From: Vulcanococcus sp. SFB_649D_100_25
GTDB lineage: Bacteria > Cyanobacteriota > Cyanobacteriia > PCC-6307 > Cyanobiaceae
Length of the DNA: 15,692 bases
Assembly: GCA_030833825.1 (NCBI GenBank)
Contig: JAURGL010000030.1
Span: 1 to 15,692 of the forward strand
Direction: 5' to 3'
Part shown: piece by piece, positions 5,741 through 13,767 of the stretch
Layout of the letters: the number at the start of each line of letters is the position of its first letter
Numbering within the stretch: the first letter of the stretch is position 1
Position numbers and translations under genes: made by a program
The notes under the pieces: model-generated
The model's input: only the letters and a program-made list of their open reading frames with translations
Told to the model about the DNA's origin: nothing
Databases searched by the model: none

Positions 5741-6799
5741 GTGAGATTCGGCCAGTGGCTCGGGTTGATCGCCACGGCGGCAGCTGCTCTGCTGCTGTGG
5801 AACCTGCGCGAGGTTCTGCTGTTGCTGTTTGCAGCGGTCGTCCTGGCGATGGCCCTCTGCACCCTTGTCGGCGTGGTGCAAACCCGTCTTGGCTGTAAAC
5901 GGCCCTGGGCTCTGATCACCAGCCTGGTGGGCCTGCTCGGACTTGTGGTGGTGGCGGTGGCGGCGGTGGTGCCGCCCTTCATCTCTCAGTTCCAGGAGCT
6001 GCTGAGGCAGGTCCCAGCAGCCCTGGCCGTAGCGACCCAGATGCTGCGGCAGGGCATGGACCAGAGCTCGCAGATGCTCTACGGGAAGGAGGCGCTGCAG
6101 TGGTTGCAGCAGAGCTGGCACTCGCAGACGAGCACGGGACTTGATCCCGCGGAAGGACTGCTTCGCCTGCTGGGGCTGGCCGGGAACCTGGGCAGCGGAC
6201 TGCTGGAGCTGCTGTTCGTGCTGGCGGTGAGTGTGATGATCGCCATCCAGCCGATCGCCTACCGAGAGGTGGTGATCCTCTTGCTTCCCTCCTTCTACCG
6301 AAGGCGATTTCGCCAGGTTTTGCTGCTCTGTGGTGAGGCCCTCAGCAGCTGGATGGCTGGGGTCCTGATCAGCTCCCTGTTCGTCGGGGTCCTGGCGGGC
6401 ATCGGCCTCGCGCTACTGGGCGTGAAGCTGGTGGCGGCCAATGCCCTCCTGGCGGGGTTGCTGAATGTCATCCCGAATGTGGGACCCACCTTGAGCACCG
6501 TGTTCCCGCTGTCGGTGGCCCTGCTGGACTCCCCCTACAAAGCCCTTGGGGTCCTGGCGCTCTACGTGGTGGTTCAGCACCTGGAGAGCTACCTGATCAC
6601 CCCGTCGGTCATGCACCACCAGGTGAAGTTGCTGCCGGGGCTCACCTTGATGGCGCAGTTCCTGTTCACCGTCCTGTTCGGCCCCTTGGGCCTGCTCCTG
6701 GCCCTGCCTCTGGCGGTGTCCCTGCAGGTGCTGATCCGTGAAATCCTGATCCGCGACGTTCTCGATCGCTGGCGCCGCCCGAGGGTCCTCCAGCCATGA
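5741..6799 (+). CDS. AI-2E family transporter (PerM/TqsA-type permease), first copy
   Basis: This 352-residue inner-membrane permease is of the AI-2E/UPF0118 family, whose members include TqsA, PerM and YdiK. Substrates differ widely in the family, including autoinducer-2 export and ion antiport, and none can be deduced here. The hydrophobic pattern fits the family: two helices in residues 4-40, one at 57-80, an amphipathic stretch (about 82-145, QFQELLRQVPAAL...), then several helices from 150 to 330. The conserved late motif is LLNVIPNVGPTLSTVFP, followed by the ESYLITPSVM segment. The start is a GTG at 5741 with AGGGA 6 bases upstream. The stop overlaps the start of a second family member (ATGA), indicating translational coupling. 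The gap from psb28 is 46 bases. Confidence 0.92.
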   Translation: MRFGQWLGLIATAAAALLLWNLREVLLLLFAAVVLAMALCTLVGVVQTRLGCKRPWALITSLVGLLGLVVVAVAAVVPPFISQFQELLRQVPAALAVATQMLRQGMDQSSQMLYGKEALQWLQQSWHSQTSTGLDPAEGLLRLLGLAGNLGSGLLELLFVLAVSVMIAIQPIAYREVVILLLPSFYRRRFRQVLLLCGEALSSWMAGVLISSLFVGVLAGIGLALLGVKLVAANALLAGLLNVIPNVGPTLSTVFPLSVALLDSPYKALGVLALYVVVQHLESYLITPSVMHHQVKLLPGLTLMAQFLFTVLFGPLGLLLALPLAVSLQVLIREILIRDVLDRWRRPRVLQP

Positions 6800-7797
6800 A
6801 TCTGCGAACCCTCCTGGCCCTGCTGTCACTGGTGGTGCTCGGGCTGCTGGCCTGGGAACTGCGCTGGGTCCTGCTGGTCCTGTTCGGGGCCGTTGTGCTC
6901 GCGGTCGCCCTGGATGTACCGGTGAGCTGGCTGCGGCGCATCGTGCGTCTCAACCGCCCCCTGGCCCTGCTGGTGGTGGTGCTGCTGATCGCGCTACTGA
7001 GCTGGCAACTCGGGCAATTGCTGCTGCCGGAACTGCTGGAGCAGCTCAACCAGTTGAGCCAGCTGATCCCGGCGGTGGTGGCACGGCTCAGCGAGTTGAT
7101 CGGCGGCATCGCGGGCCTGAACAATCTCGAGCGGCAACTGGCTCCCCTGGCGACCCTCGATCGGCTGCAACCACTCGGGGCCCAGCTGATTGGTGTCGCG
7201 GGTGGTGCCGCCAGTGGGACGGTTCTGCTCTTGCTGATGGGGCTTCTGGCCCTGCTCCTCGCCCTCGATCCCCGCAGTCACCAGCGGCTGCTTCTCTCGA
7301 TCACCCCGGCGCACTACAGGCCCCTGGCCCAGGATCTGATGCGGGAGTGCCGCCAGGCCCTGGGGGGTTGGCTGGCGGGAATGACCATCTCCGCCGTCCT
7401 GGTCTTCCTGCTCACCTGGGCAGGACTGGCCGCCCTGAAGGTGCCTCTGGCCCTGCTGAGCGGCTTGATCTGCGGCTTGCTGACCTTTGTCCCCACGATC
7501 GGACCGACCCTGGCGACGCTGCTGCCGGTGGCCGTCGCTCTGCTGATCTCTCCGGGCCTGGCCCTACAGGTGATCGTGCTGCGGCTTGTCCTGCAGAACG
7601 GGGAGGCCTTCCTGCTCACGCCGCTGCTGCTGAGCCGAACCGTGAACCTCTTGCCCACGGTCGCCCTGATGGCGCAATTGAGCCTCGGGGCCCTGCTGGG
7701 GCTTCCCGGGGTACTGCTGGCTCTGCCCCTGGTGGTGGTCCTGCAGGTGCTCTCCCAACGGGTGTTGGTGGAGCAGATCATGGATCGCTGGATCTAG
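6796..7797 (+). CDS. AI-2E family transporter (PerM/TqsA-type permease), second copy
   Basis: This 333-residue paralogue of the preceding permease has the same order of segments: an N-terminal pair of helices (LLALLSLVVLGLLAWELRWV and the next stretch), a helix near 53-75, an amphipathic part with ELLEQLNQLSQLIPAVVARL, and the C-terminal helices. The family motif appears as LLTFVPTIGPTLATLLP, and the next conserved part as NGEAFLLTPLLLSRTVNLLP. The two copies are clearly divergent in sequence, so this is an old tandem duplication. Its ATG lies inside the stop of the first copy (ATGA, 6796-6799), so the two are probably made together and could form a mixed complex. The stop codon overlaps that of the facing small gene in CTAG (7794-7797). 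The substrate is unknown. Confidence 0.92.
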   Translation: MNLRTLLALLSLVVLGLLAWELRWVLLVLFGAVVLAVALDVPVSWLRRIVRLNRPLALLVVVLLIALLSWQLGQLLLPELLEQLNQLSQLIPAVVARLSELIGGIAGLNNLERQLAPLATLDRLQPLGAQLIGVAGGAASGTVLLLLMGLLALLLALDPRSHQRLLLSITPAHYRPLAQDLMRECRQALGGWLAGMTISAVLVFLLTWAGLAALKVPLALLSGLICGLLTFVPTIGPTLATLLPVAVALLISPGLALQVIVLRLVLQNGEAFLLTPLLLSRTVNLLPTVALMAQLSLGALLGLPGVLLALPLVVVLQVLSQRVLVEQIMDRWI

Positions 7798-8000
7798 CGC
7801 CGCAGCAAAGCGGGGGTCAACACCAGCACCGCCACGGCGAGTGGGTGATGGATGGGGATCATCGAGAGGCTGACCCAGGTGAAGTGATCAGCAAGCAACT
7901 GGAGTTCTGGGCGCAGGTCCCAGAGGGCCAGGGCCGCCAGGAACAGAGGAACCGCTGCATCCGCAAAGGCGGTGGAGCCTGAGCGGAGACGCGATTTCAT
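7794..8000 (-). CDS. Small membrane protein, 68 residues, last gene of the pdhB-secDF operon
   Basis: The family is not recognised. The product has a basic N-terminus (MKSRLRSG), a hydrophobic segment at about 12-28, an amphipathic middle with LADHFTWVSL (36-45), a second hydrophobic segment at about 52-66 and a C-terminal RR. It probably spans the membrane twice. Its ATG overlaps the secF stop (ATGA, 7997-8000), so it is translationally coupled to secF and may act with, or be made in proportion to, the Sec machinery; that link is inference from position only. The stop shares CTAG with the second AI-2E permease. Confidence 0.75.
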   Translation of the reverse strand: MKSRLRSGSTAFADAAVPLFLAALALWDLRPELQLLADHFTWVSLSMIPIHHPLAVAVLVLTPALLRR

Positions 8001-8965
8001 CGACGGGCCAACAACGGCAGCAGGGTGGGGGCGATCCCGATGCTCGACCAGCTACCCACCGCAATCCCCACCGTGAGGGCCACCGCAAACCAGAACAAGC
8101 TGCTGCCACCGAAGAGCAACAACGCGATCAGGGGCAGCAGGGTGGTCAACGAGGTGTAGAGGGAGCGGGTGAGGGTTGCATCCACGGCCACATCCACCTG
8201 GTCTTCCAGGCTGAGACCCTGCAGGGTCCGCTTCTGCTCGCGGATGCGGTCGAACACCACAACGGTGTCATTGACCGAATAACCGGCAACCGTGATCAAG
8301 GCGACGGCAAAGAGGGAGTCCACTTCCGTGCCGCGCAGCAACCCGAGCCAGGCGAAAACCCCGCAGGTGATCAGGACGTCGTGGGCAAGACACAACAGGG
8401 CGAGGCCGGCAAAGATGCCGTCGTAGCGAAAGCTGATGTAGACCGCGATGGCCGCGAAGCTCACCAACAGAGACACCAAGCTGCCCTGGAGCAGCTGACT
8501 ACCGAGGGTGGGGCCGATGGTGTTGACCGAAAGCTGCTGAGGATTCACGGTCCCGATCAGCGGCTCAAGGCCCTGCAACAGCGCCTGGGTCTGCTCCGGT
8601 TCCAGATCCGGCAAGCGGAGATCAACGGAGCGGCCACGATCCAAGACCTGAACCGCTGCGCTGCCGAGGCGTGGGGTTGCCTGCCCAGAGATCTCGGGCA
8701 GGGTCAAACCAGCCAGCTGCTGACGCACCGCCTCTGCGGTGAGCGACCCGCAGGCGGCTGGGTCACAGCTGCGTTCAATCTGAATCTGGGTGCCGCCGGT
8801 GAAATCCAGACCTGGACGCAGGGGGGCCGCGATCTGTGGATTGCTCCAGCAGAGGGCCATCCCAACAAGGCTGAGCAGAACCGCCGCGCCGGAGATCAGC
8901 CAGCCTTGACGGCGGATGCGGCTGATGCGGAAGCCAAGTTTGAGCTCGGGGGAGGAAACGGACAT
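7997..8965 (-). CDS. secF: Protein translocase subunit SecF
   Basis: SecF pairs with SecD in the SecDF complex, which uses the proton gradient to help pull proteins through SecYEG. In cyanobacteria this may serve both plasma and thylakoid membranes. The product has 322 residues, normal for the family. It shows the first transmembrane helix (about 22-40), the hallmark GLDFTGGTQIQI (52-63), the periplasmic/lumenal P1-like domain (about 64-158), and five helices with YSVNDTVVVFDRIRE (229-243), which carries the conserved Asp of the proton path. The start codon overlaps the secD stop by one base (TGATG), and the downstream small membrane gene overlaps the secF stop. Confidence 0.97.
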   Translation of the reverse strand: MSVSSPELKLGFRISRIRRQGWLISGAAVLLSLVGMALCWSNPQIAAPLRPGLDFTGGTQIQIERSCDPAACGSLTAEAVRQQLAGLTLPEISGQATPRLGSAAVQVLDRGRSVDLRLPDLEPEQTQALLQGLEPLIGTVNPQQLSVNTIGPTLGSQLLQGSLVSLLVSFAAIAVYISFRYDGIFAGLALLCLAHDVLITCGVFAWLGLLRGTEVDSLFAVALITVAGYSVNDTVVVFDRIREQKRTLQGLSLEDQVDVAVDATLTRSLYTSLTTLLPLIALLLFGGSSLFWFAVALTVGIAVGSWSSIGIAPTLLPLLARR

Positions 8966-10446
8966 CAGGCAGCGCTCCCGGGCAGCTGTGACTGGGGCAG
9001 GAAGTAGGTGGAACGCCTGAGGCCTGAATACCCCATCAGCAGGCGCAGCAGGCTGCGGGTGCAGGTCAGGGCTGTGAACAGGCTGAGCAGCAGACCGAGG
9101 CCGAGGGTGACGGCAAAGCCCTTGACCAACCCCGTCCCGAGGGCGAACAGAGCAGCGCAGCTGATCAGGCCGGTGACATGGCCATCAAGGATCGAGGAGA
9201 AGGCCAGGGAAAATCCGGAGTCAATGGAGCGGATCAAGGTGTTGCCACGCCGCAGCTCCTCCTTGACCCGCTCAAAGATCAGGACGTTCGCATCGACGGC
9301 GATGCCGATCGAAAGGATGAAACCGGCGATCCCAGGCAGGGTGAGGGTGACGGGGATCAGGGCGTAAAGGGCCAGGTTGAAGAGGGCGTACAGCGCCAGG
9401 GCCACCACGGCGACCGCCCCGGGGAGGCGGTAGACGACAACCATGAACACAGCCACAAGAGCCAGACCCAACAGGGCTGCCTGCAAACTGCGCTGCACAT
9501 TTTCCGTACCCAGGGTTGCCCCGATGGTGCGTTGCTCGATCACCTGAACCGGCAGCGGCAGCGAACCACCGCGCAGTTGCACCTCGAGATCGCGTGCTTC
9601 TTCGGCGGTGAAATTGCCGGTGATGCTGGCGGCACCTCCACTGATCCCGGCGGGCTTGAACTCAGGTCCGACGCTCGCCTCGCTGATGGAGCGGCCGTCG
9701 AGAACGATGCCGAGTAGACGACCCGTGCCAGCGATGCGCTGGGTCAAGGCCGCGAACTTCCGGCCACCCTCTGCATTGAAACTGAGGGTGACATCCCAGG
9801 CGTTGCCTGTCTGCTGCTGCTGGCGTCCAGCACCGGTCAGGTCCTTACCGGTGAGGTCCGCAGGTTCGTAGAGGGCCACGATCCGGGTGTTGACCTCGGC
9901 AAGAAGCGCCTCCAGCTGCTCGCTCTCACTGCTGCCGGGCGGCACCGTGACGCCGAGCTCCCGCAGCAGCTGGGCCAGTTCTTCGGCCTTCAACGACGGC
10001 TCCTCGGCCTTCTCGGTACCGATGGCCTTCTGCTGATCGAGCACAGCCTTGGCCTGCCGCTTGAGCTTCAGCAGTCCGGACATCTCCTGCTCGGTGCCCG
10101 GTTTCTGGGCGCGGAACTCCAGCAGAGCGGTGGTCCCGAGCACCTTGGCGGCGCGGCTGGGATCCTGCTCACCCGGCAACTGAAGCAGCAGCTGGTCGTC
10201 GCCGATGGTCTGCAGGGTGGACTCACTCACCCCAAGGCCATTGATGCGGCGATCGAGCACATCCTTGACAGCCTCAAGCTGCTCGGACTGGACCCGTTTA
10301 ATCGCTCCGGCGGGCATCACCTGCAGGGTGAGCTGACTCCCCCCGCGTAGATCGAGACCCAACTGGAGGGGGAAGCTGGCCAGAACCGCAGCGGCGGCGA
10401 AGGCCAGGGCAAGAATCAGGGCAAACCACCCCTGTTGACGCGCCAT
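8965..10446 (-). CDS. secD: Protein translocase subunit SecD
   Basis: SecD is the larger partner of SecF. The product has 493 residues, shorter than the 615 of E. coli but usual for cyanobacteria. Order: transmembrane helix 1 (about 7-25), GLDLRGGSQLTLQV (30-43), the large periplasmic/lumenal P1 domain (about 45-310), then five helices (322-470) with GIAVDANVLIFERVKEE (381-397). The Asp in VDAN corresponds to the essential proton-relay residue. Within P1 there is a Lys/Glu/Gln-rich, coil-like insert at about 115-190. The ATG overlaps the pdhB stop by one base (TGATG), so secD must be translated from the pdhB message. secF follows with the same kind of overlap. Confidence 0.97.
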   Translation of the reverse strand: MARQQGWFALILALAFAAAAVLASFPLQLGLDLRGGSQLTLQVMPAGAIKRVQSEQLEAVKDVLDRRINGLGVSESTLQTIGDDQLLLQLPGEQDPSRAAKVLGTTALLEFRAQKPGTEQEMSGLLKLKRQAKAVLDQQKAIGTEKAEEPSLKAEELAQLLRELGVTVPPGSSESEQLEALLAEVNTRIVALYEPADLTGKDLTGAGRQQQQTGNAWDVTLSFNAEGGRKFAALTQRIAGTGRLLGIVLDGRSISEASVGPEFKPAGISGGAASITGNFTAEEARDLEVQLRGGSLPLPVQVIEQRTIGATLGTENVQRSLQAALLGLALVAVFMVVVYRLPGAVAVVALALYALFNLALYALIPVTLTLPGIAGFILSIGIAVDANVLIFERVKEELRRGNTLIRSIDSGFSLAFSSILDGHVTGLISCAALFALGTGLVKGFAVTLGLGLLLSLFTALTCTRSLLRLLMGYSGLRRSTYFLPQSQLPGSAA

Positions 10447-11429
10447 CAGACCTGGCCAGCCTTGAGGGCCTTGGCGGCCTCAACAATCTGATGGGGCTGA
10501 ATGATCGTCAGGTTTTCGAGGGTCCCGTTGTAGGGGGTCGGGATGTCCTGGGAGGAGAGGCGCACAGGACGGCAATCCAGGTCGTCGAAGCACTGCTCGG
10601 TGATCAGGGCGATCAGCTCAGCGCCAATCCCACCGGTCTTCATGCACTCCTCGACCACCAGCACCTTGTGGGTCTTGCGGATGGAGCGGGAGATGGTCTC
10701 CATGTCAAAGGGCTTGAGGCTGATCAGATCGATCAGCTCCACGCTCACACCCTCCTTCTCCAGCTGCTCCACAGCCTTGAGGCAGTGGTGCCGCATGCGG
10801 GAATAGGTGAGGATCGTGACGTCGCTGCCCTCCTGGACCAGATCCGCCTGATCGAGGGCGCAGGTGTAGTCCCCGCTGGGGATCTCCTCGGAGAGGTTGT
10901 AGAGCAGCACGTGCTCGAAGAAGAGGACCGGGTTGTTGTCCCGGATGGCGGCCTTCATCAGGCCCTTGGCATTGGTGGGGGTGCTCACCGCCACGATCTT
11001 GATGCCGGGCACCGCATGGAAGTAGGCCTCGAGGCGCTGGCTGTGCTCAGCGCCCAGCTGGCGGCCCACACCACCGGGACCGCGTACCACGGCAGGAATG
11101 GTGAAGTTGCCGCCACTGGTGTAGCGGAGCATCCCCATGTTGTTAGAGATCTGGTTGAAGGCCAGGAGCAGGAAGCCCATGTTCATGCCCTCAACAATCG
11201 GCCGCAGGCCGGTCATCGCAGCACCGACCGCCATCCCGGTGAAGGCGTTTTCGGCGATCGGGGTGTCCAGCACCCGTAGCTCGCCGTACTTGTCGTAGAG
11301 GTCCTTGGTGACTTTGTAGGAACCGCCGTACTGGCCCACGTCCTCACCCATCACACAGACATGGGGATCGCGAGCCATCTCTTCGTCGATGGCCTCTCGC
11401 AGGGCGTTGAAGAGAAGGGTCTCTGCCAC
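10446..11429 (-). CDS. pdhB: Pyruvate dehydrogenase E1 component, beta subunit
   Basis: PdhB forms the E1 enzyme with PdhA, using thiamine diphosphate to decarboxylate pyruvate and pass the acetyl group to the lipoyl E2 subunit, which yields acetyl-CoA. The product has 327 residues, the standard length. Recognisable parts are ALREAIDEEMARD (9-21), GEDVGQYGGSYKVTKDL (28-44), RVLDTPIAENAFTGMAVGAA (52-71) with the ThDP-activating Glu60, RGPGGVGRQLGAEHSQRLEA (116-135) and VVEECMKTGGIG. The start is GTG at 11429, fixed by homology to the family N-terminus (xAETLLFNALREAID); no Shine-Dalgarno is evident. pdhA is not in the window. The stop overlaps the secD start by one base, an odd but clear coupling of carbon metabolism with protein export. 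Confidence 0.97.
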   Translation of the reverse strand: MAETLLFNALREAIDEEMARDPHVCVMGEDVGQYGGSYKVTKDLYDKYGELRVLDTPIAENAFTGMAVGAAMTGLRPIVEGMNMGFLLLAFNQISNNMGMLRYTSGGNFTIPAVVRGPGGVGRQLGAEHSQRLEAYFHAVPGIKIVAVSTPTNAKGLMKAAIRDNNPVLFFEHVLLYNLSEEIPSGDYTCALDQADLVQEGSDVTILTYSRMRHHCLKAVEQLEKEGVSVELIDLISLKPFDMETISRSIRKTHKVLVVEECMKTGGIGAELIALITEQCFDDLDCRPVRLSSQDIPTPYNGTLENLTIIQPHQIVEAAKALKAGQV

Positions 11430-11476
11430 GGTTGAAAAGCGGTTCCGGCACTGGACCGGGGTGGGGCCAACTTATC

Positions 11477-11572
11477 TCAACCGCCCGCAGCGAAGGTCGC
11501 CAACAACAGCACCGACAACAGCATTCCTGGCGAAAGCAGCAGCACCAGCAACTGCAGGTCGTGGCCCGTCAT
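11477..11572 (-). CDS. Possible 31-residue membrane peptide
   Basis: In the 171-bp gap between the DUF3082 gene and pdhB, the minus strand holds an ATG-to-TGA frame of 31 codons. The peptide starts MTGHDLQLLVLLLSPGML and continues with a second hydrophobic run, ending ATFAAGG. Nearly all of it would be one transmembrane helix, with a short polar N-terminus, like the many one-helix peptides of cyanobacterial membranes. It is on the same strand as its neighbours and ends 47 bases before pdhB. Against it: there is no strong Shine-Dalgarno, Leu-rich frames arise easily in CTG-rich DNA, and I recognise no family. Confidence 0.4.
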   Translation of the reverse strand: MTGHDLQLLVLLLSPGMLLSVLLLATFAAGG

Positions 11573-11600
11573 GGCAGAGAAATCAGCCCTTCGGCGCAGG

Positions 11601-11936
11601 CTAGGGGGTTTCTTCGGCCTGTTTCCAACCCGGTAAGAGGCTGCGGATAAATGTCAGGAACAGACCCAAGCCCACGAAAGCAAAGGTGAACGTGGCCAGG
11701 AAGGTCATCCCGACGATCAGGGTCTTCACAAAGACCGCAATGCTCTGGGCAAAACGGGCGTCGTAATGGGGTGGGTGCTCGGCGTAATAGCCGACCACCC
11801 GACCGGAGAGCTGCAGGGCCAGCCAGCCCAGGCCAAAGCTGGTGACCGAGCCACTGAGGAAGCTCAGCGGTCCCTTGCGCTGTCGAGACGGCTGCTCAGC
11901 CTTCTCGGTCTTCTCAGGGGAACTGGCTTCGCTCAC
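11601..11936 (-). CDS. DUF3082 family membrane protein
   Basis: This is a 111-residue protein that I recognise as the cyanobacterial DUF3082 family. It has a charged N-terminal tail rich in Glu, Lys and Ser (1-22) and the conserved start of the domain GPLSFLSGSVTSFGLGWLAL (22-41). The middle motif is YYAEHPPHYDARFAQSIAV (50-68), followed by a long hydrophobic region (70-100, TLIVGMTFLATFTFAFVGLG) and a short polar end. Two or three transmembrane helices are likely. The role of the family is unknown. It starts 20 bases after the ispE stop and is probably in the same transcript. Confidence 0.85.
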   Translation of the reverse strand: MSEASSPEKTEKAEQPSRQRKGPLSFLSGSVTSFGLGWLALQLSGRVVGYYAEHPPHYDARFAQSIAVFVKTLIVGMTFLATFTFAFVGLGLFLTFIRSLLPGWKQAEETP

Positions 11937-11956
11937 GGCGACCGGCTTGGGTGCGA

Positions 11957-12889
11957 TCAGACCAGGGTCGCACCGGAGCCGGTGCAGCGGCAGACCCAGG
12001 CCTCGAAGCCAGCCTGCTGCAGGGGGGAGGCCAGATCGGCGCGGGCCTGCTCCGCCAGGCTGCGATCGGGGAAGAGGGCGAACAGGCTCGGGCCCGATCC
12101 GCTCATGGCTACGGCCACAGCTCCCTGCGCCCGGCGCAGCAACCCCAAACCGGCACGCACGCTCTCCACTTCTGGCTCCACCACCTGCTGCAGGTCATTG
12201 CGGATCGCAGGGAGGCTTCCCTCGCCGCGGAGAGCCGCCAGCAATGGACCCTGCCGCAGCAGCTGGCGACGCTGCTCAAACTCGCTTTCCTGCTGGAGGT
12301 AGACGTCGCCCCGTTGCTCGCGGCAACGCCCGTAGGCCCAGGGGGTCGACACGCTGGCTTCGGGGTGTTTGATCAGCAGCACGGCCAGAGCCGGTGGCTG
12401 CTCGAAGTCCATCGGCTCCAGCTGCTCGCCTCGCCCAAAGCAGAGCTGGGTTCCACCATCGATGCAGAAGGGCATATCGGAACCCAGTTCCGCCGCCATC
12501 GCCAGCAACTGGTCGCGACTGAAACCACAACCCCAGAGGGCATTCAGCCCCACCAGGGCAGCGGCACCGTTGCTGGAGCCGCCCGCCAGGCCGGCCCCGA
12601 TGGGGATGCGCTTCTCCAGCTCCATCTCCACCCCTAACTCCGGCAAGCCAACCCGGGCTTTGAGCAGCTCAGCCGCCTTCACGATCAGGTTGCTGCCATC
12701 GGTCGGTAGATCGGAGCGATCACAGCGCAGGTTGATCGCCCCATCGGCCGTGGGCTTCAGGCGCAGCGCGTCGGCCAGATCAAGGGTCTGCATCACCATG
12801 GCCAGCTCATGGAAGCCGTCGGAACGCAGGCCCAGCACCTCCAGATGCAGGTTGATCTTGGCGGGGGCGCTGACTAGCAGCTCGGCCAT
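11957..12889 (-). CDS. ispE: 4-diphosphocytidyl-2-C-methyl-D-erythritol kinase
   Basis: IspE is the fourth enzyme of the MEP pathway. It phosphorylates CDP-methylerythritol, leading to isoprenoids that feed carotenoids, the phytol tail of chlorophyll, and quinones. The product has 310 residues. It belongs to the GHMP kinases: SAPAKINLHLEVLG (7-20) with the substrate Lys11, the ATP-binding loop PIGAGLAGGSSN (96-107), GSDMPFCIDGG (136-146) with catalytic Asp138, and the third motif AMSGSGPSLFALF (261-273). The ATG at 12889 lies 14 bases after the rsmA stop. An rsmA-ispE neighbour pair is common in bacteria and supports both calls. Confidence 0.97.
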   Translation of the reverse strand: MAELLVSAPAKINLHLEVLGLRSDGFHELAMVMQTLDLADALRLKPTADGAINLRCDRSDLPTDGSNLIVKAAELLKARVGLPELGVEMELEKRIPIGAGLAGGSSNGAAALVGLNALWGCGFSRDQLLAMAAELGSDMPFCIDGGTQLCFGRGEQLEPMDFEQPPALAVLLIKHPEASVSTPWAYGRCREQRGDVYLQQESEFEQRRQLLRQGPLLAALRGEGSLPAIRNDLQQVVEPEVESVRAGLGLLRRAQGAVAVAMSGSGPSLFALFPDRSLAEQARADLASPLQQAGFEAWVCRCTGSGATLV

Positions 12890-12903
12890 GGGGAAGGGGA
12901 CGG

Positions 12904-13716
12904 TTAAGCGGTGAGCCGATTCAAGCCCGCCGCCAGCCGGACCCAGTGTGCCGGCGACACCTCCTGGGGCCGCTGCTGCAGCCCGATCTCCGAGGCATCC
13001 GCCAGGGACAGCAGGGCCTCCGGCTCCAGCAGACCGGCGAGGGTGTTGCGCAGCATCTTGCGGCGGGCGGCGAAACAGCGGCGCAGCAGCATCTCCACCG
13101 TTTTTGCCAGGGCTGGATCAAGCCGTTGTTCCGCGGGCAGTGGGTCCAGGGCCACCACCTCGCTCATCACCTTCGGAGGCGGCTGAAAACAACGGGGAGG
13201 CACGGGGCAGACGCTGCTGCACTGGGCCAACAGCTGCATGCGGACACTCAAAGCGGAGAAGGCGCTGCTGCCGGGGCGGGCCCGGATGCGCTCCCCCACT
13301 TCCTGCTGCACCAAGAGCACCAGGCGCCGATAGGGACGCTCCACCGGTCGATCGAGCCGACCCACCAGGCGCTCCAACAGCGGCCCCGTGATGTTGTACG
13401 GGATGTTGGCCACCACGGCGGTGGCATCCGGCAACTCCACCTCCAGCACATCCCCCTGCGTGAGCTGGAAGCGGGGATCAGGGCCGAAACGCTCCTTCAG
13501 GCCCTCCACCAGATCCCGGTCCAGTTCCACGGCCCGCACCGCCGCAGCCTCTGAGGCCAGCAGTTGCTCCGTGAGGGCACCGCGTCCGGGCCCCACCTCG
13601 AGCACCGTGTCCGCAGCGGTGAGTTCAGCGGCCTGGAGGATCTGACGCAGGACCGCTTGATCCTTCAGCCAGTGCTGACCAAAGCGTTTTCTGGCGCGAT
13701 GGGCCGCAAAGGACAT
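12904..13716 (-). CDS. rsmA: 16S rRNA adenine-N6,N6 dimethyltransferase
   Basis: RsmA (KsgA) dimethylates the two adjacent adenines in the terminal hairpin of 16S rRNA during small-subunit maturation. The product has 270 residues from the ATG at 13716. It shows RKRFGQHWL (9-17), motif I VLEVGPGRGALT (38-49), VELDR (63-67), GDVLE (88-92) and the catalytic NIPYNIT (104-110). The typical C-terminal part includes CFAARRKMLRNTL. A GTG at 13743 would add nine residues, but the family usually begins a few residues before RKRFGQ, so I prefer the ATG. A GGAGGAGG sequence lies rather far (16 bases) from the ATG. ispE follows after 14 bases and the YraN-like gene precedes it by 51 bases. Confidence 0.96.
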   Translation of the reverse strand: MSFAAHRARKRFGQHWLKDQAVLRQILQAAELTAADTVLEVGPGRGALTEQLLASEAAAVRAVELDRDLVEGLKERFGPDPRFQLTQGDVLEVELPDATAVVANIPYNITGPLLERLVGRLDRPVERPYRRLVLLVQQEVGERIRARPGSSAFSALSVRMQLLAQCSSVCPVPPRCFQPPPKVMSEVVALDPLPAEQRLDPALAKTVEMLLRRCFAARRKMLRNTLAGLLEPEALLSLADASEIGLQQRPQEVSPAHWVRLAAGLNRLTA

Positions 13717-13767
13717 CCAATAGAGAGCTAGGCCTCCTCCCACATTGCTCCTTCAACACCAGGCTGC

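Noticed and set aside
10491..11279. Long plus-strand frame opposite pdhB (262 codons), and similar ones opposite secD and the methyltransferase
   Set aside because: High GC keeps antisense frames open. The opposite strand holds clear family members, and these translations have His/Gly/Asp-rich shadow composition.
11432..11650. Plus-strand Gln/Ser-rich frames between pdhB and the DUF3082 gene
   Set aside because: These are the reverse reading of Leu-rich CTG/CAG DNA, with no conserved look and no ribosome-binding site.
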